NCBI GenBank assembly: GCA_013204195.1
Contig: JABMOJ010000115.1
Coordinates: 1 to 5,879, forward strand
DNA from: SAR86 cluster bacterium
Lineage (GTDB): Bacteria; Pseudomonadota; Gammaproteobacteria; Pseudomonadales; Azotimanducaceae
Direction: 5' to 3'
Length of the DNA: 5,879 bases
Below, piece by piece: positions 5,129-5,879 of the stretch (position 1 is its first letter; the number at the start of each line of letters is the position of its first letter). The notes under the pieces are model-generated. The model ran no database searches and was not told the origin of the DNA. It saw only the letters and a list, made by a program, of their open reading frames with translations. The position numbers and the translations under genes were made by a program.

Positions 5129-5879
5129 ATGAAAACCTACCTCGACCAACTGCAACAGATACTAGACACTGGCATCAAACGCGGTGATCGCACCGGCGTC
5201 GGCACCCTGTCGAATTTTGGCCTACAAGGCAGATACCATCTGCCTTCGGGCTTTCCAGCGGTGACCACCAAAAAGCTGGTGTGGAAGTCCATGGTCTCTG
5301 AGCTACTCTGGTTCATCAGCGGTTCGGGCAACATTAATGATCTAAAGCACATTTACCCCCACAACAAACTCTGGGATCTCAATTATGCGGATTACCTCAA
5401 GCGTCACGGCGTATCTGGCATAACTGACGCCGCTGCCGATGGCGACATGGGCCGGGTGTACGGTCAGCAATGGCGACACTGGCGAACGAGTGACGGGCGC
5501 CAAGTTGATCAACTCCAGGAAGCCATCGAACTAATCCGCCATAATCCAGACTCAAGGCGCATCATCGTCAACGCCTGGAACCCTGGAGAAGCTAACCCTG
5601 AGGACGTTGCACTGCCACCGTGCCACGCGTTCTTTCAATTTTATGTGGCCGATGGCAAGCTCTCGCTGCTGATGTATCAGCGCTCGGCAGATATGTTCCT
5701 GGGTGTTCCCTTAAATATCGCCAGTTATTCACTACTTCTGCACATGGTCGCGAAGATCACCGGATTACAGGCCTGGGACTTTATCCATACTATCGCCGAC
5801 GGCCATATCTATTTAGATGCAATACCACAGTGTCGTCAACAACTGGCGCGGGAACCCTTCCCTTTGCCCAGCCTTGAAA
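5129..5879 (+). CDS. thyA: Thymidylate synthase ThyA (cut off by the window edge)
   Basis: The frame is open for 250 codons to the window edge. ThyA converts dUMP to dTMP with 5,10-methylene-tetrahydrofolate as carbon donor and reductant, in the cytosol. Conserved residues, mapped onto E. coli ThyA, are all present: R21 (GDRTGVGT), E58, W82, Y111, R143-R144 of the partner subunit (DSRRII), the nucleophile C165 followed by H166 ([11 protein letters not shown]), R185, D188, N196 (NIASY), and H226 and Y228 contacting the dUMP sugar. Relative to E. coli there are about 15 extra residues between W82 and Y111 (around [12 protein letters not shown]) and a few elsewhere. Full length should therefore be near 283, with about 33 residues missing. 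The segment [12 protein letters not shown] (220-231) replaces the E. coli TGGDTHLYSNHM block but keeps D-x-H-x-Y. The gene begins 52 bp after nrdJb, probably in the same transcript. The ribosome binding site is weak (GTGAG, 3 nt before the ATG), but the N-terminal [12 protein letters not shown] fits the family. Confidence 0.96.
   Translation, partial: MKTYLDQLQQILDTGIKRGDRTGVGTLSNFGLQGRYHLPSGFPAVTTKKLVWKSMVSELLWFISGSGNINDLKHIYPHNKLWDLNYADYLKRHGVSGITDAAADGDMGRVYGQQWRHWRTSDGRQVDQLQEAIELIRHNPDSRRIIVNAWNPGEANPEDVALPPCHAFFQFYVADGKLSLLMYQRSADMFLGVPLNIASYSLLLHMVAKITGLQAWDFIHTIADGHIYLDAIPQCRQQLAREPFPLPSLE

Overview
The window looks like ordinary bacterial chromosome, most likely from a gammaproteobacterium. 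The strongest sign is a class II ribonucleotide reductase split into two adjacent genes, an arrangement known from Pseudomonas aeruginosa (nrdJa/nrdJb). The PilZ-type protein and the classical short-chain dehydrogenase fit the same group but do not identify it. I see no integrase, transposase, tRNA, rRNA, CRISPR array or phage structural gene.

Layout. Positions 1-314 hold no gene I can support. A small PilZ-like gene (315-791, +) follows; 12-bp tandem repeats lie in both its 5' and 3' coding ends. It converges on an NAD(P)-dependent short-chain dehydrogenase gene (796-1581, -). That gene starts at a TTG codon behind a good ribosome binding site, and its last codons lie inside a perfect inverted repeat. 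A 625-bp intergenic stretch (1582-2206) follows, with several inverted repeats but no convincing gene or riboswitch.

The right half is a co-directional deoxynucleotide cluster. It consists of nrdJa (2207-4348), the catalytic subunit of the adenosylcobalamin-dependent reductase; nrdJb (4396-5076), its detached C-terminal domain and cysteine tail; and thyA (5129 to the window edge), thymidylate synthase, cut off about 33 residues before its expected end. The gaps are 47 and 52 bp, so one transcript is likely. NrdJa reduces ribonucleotides by cobalamin radical chemistry. The C-terminal cysteines of NrdJb most likely re-reduce the active-site disulfide. ThyA then converts dUMP to dTMP, so the cluster supplies DNA precursors without needing oxygen for radical generation.

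The most interesting detail is at the nrdJa stop codon. The TAA at 4346-4348 is followed in the same frame by six codons reading GYYGKF and then a TAG. This looks like the natural C-terminal tail of the family cut off by a one-base GAA-to-TAA change. The alternatives are readthrough or a sequence error.
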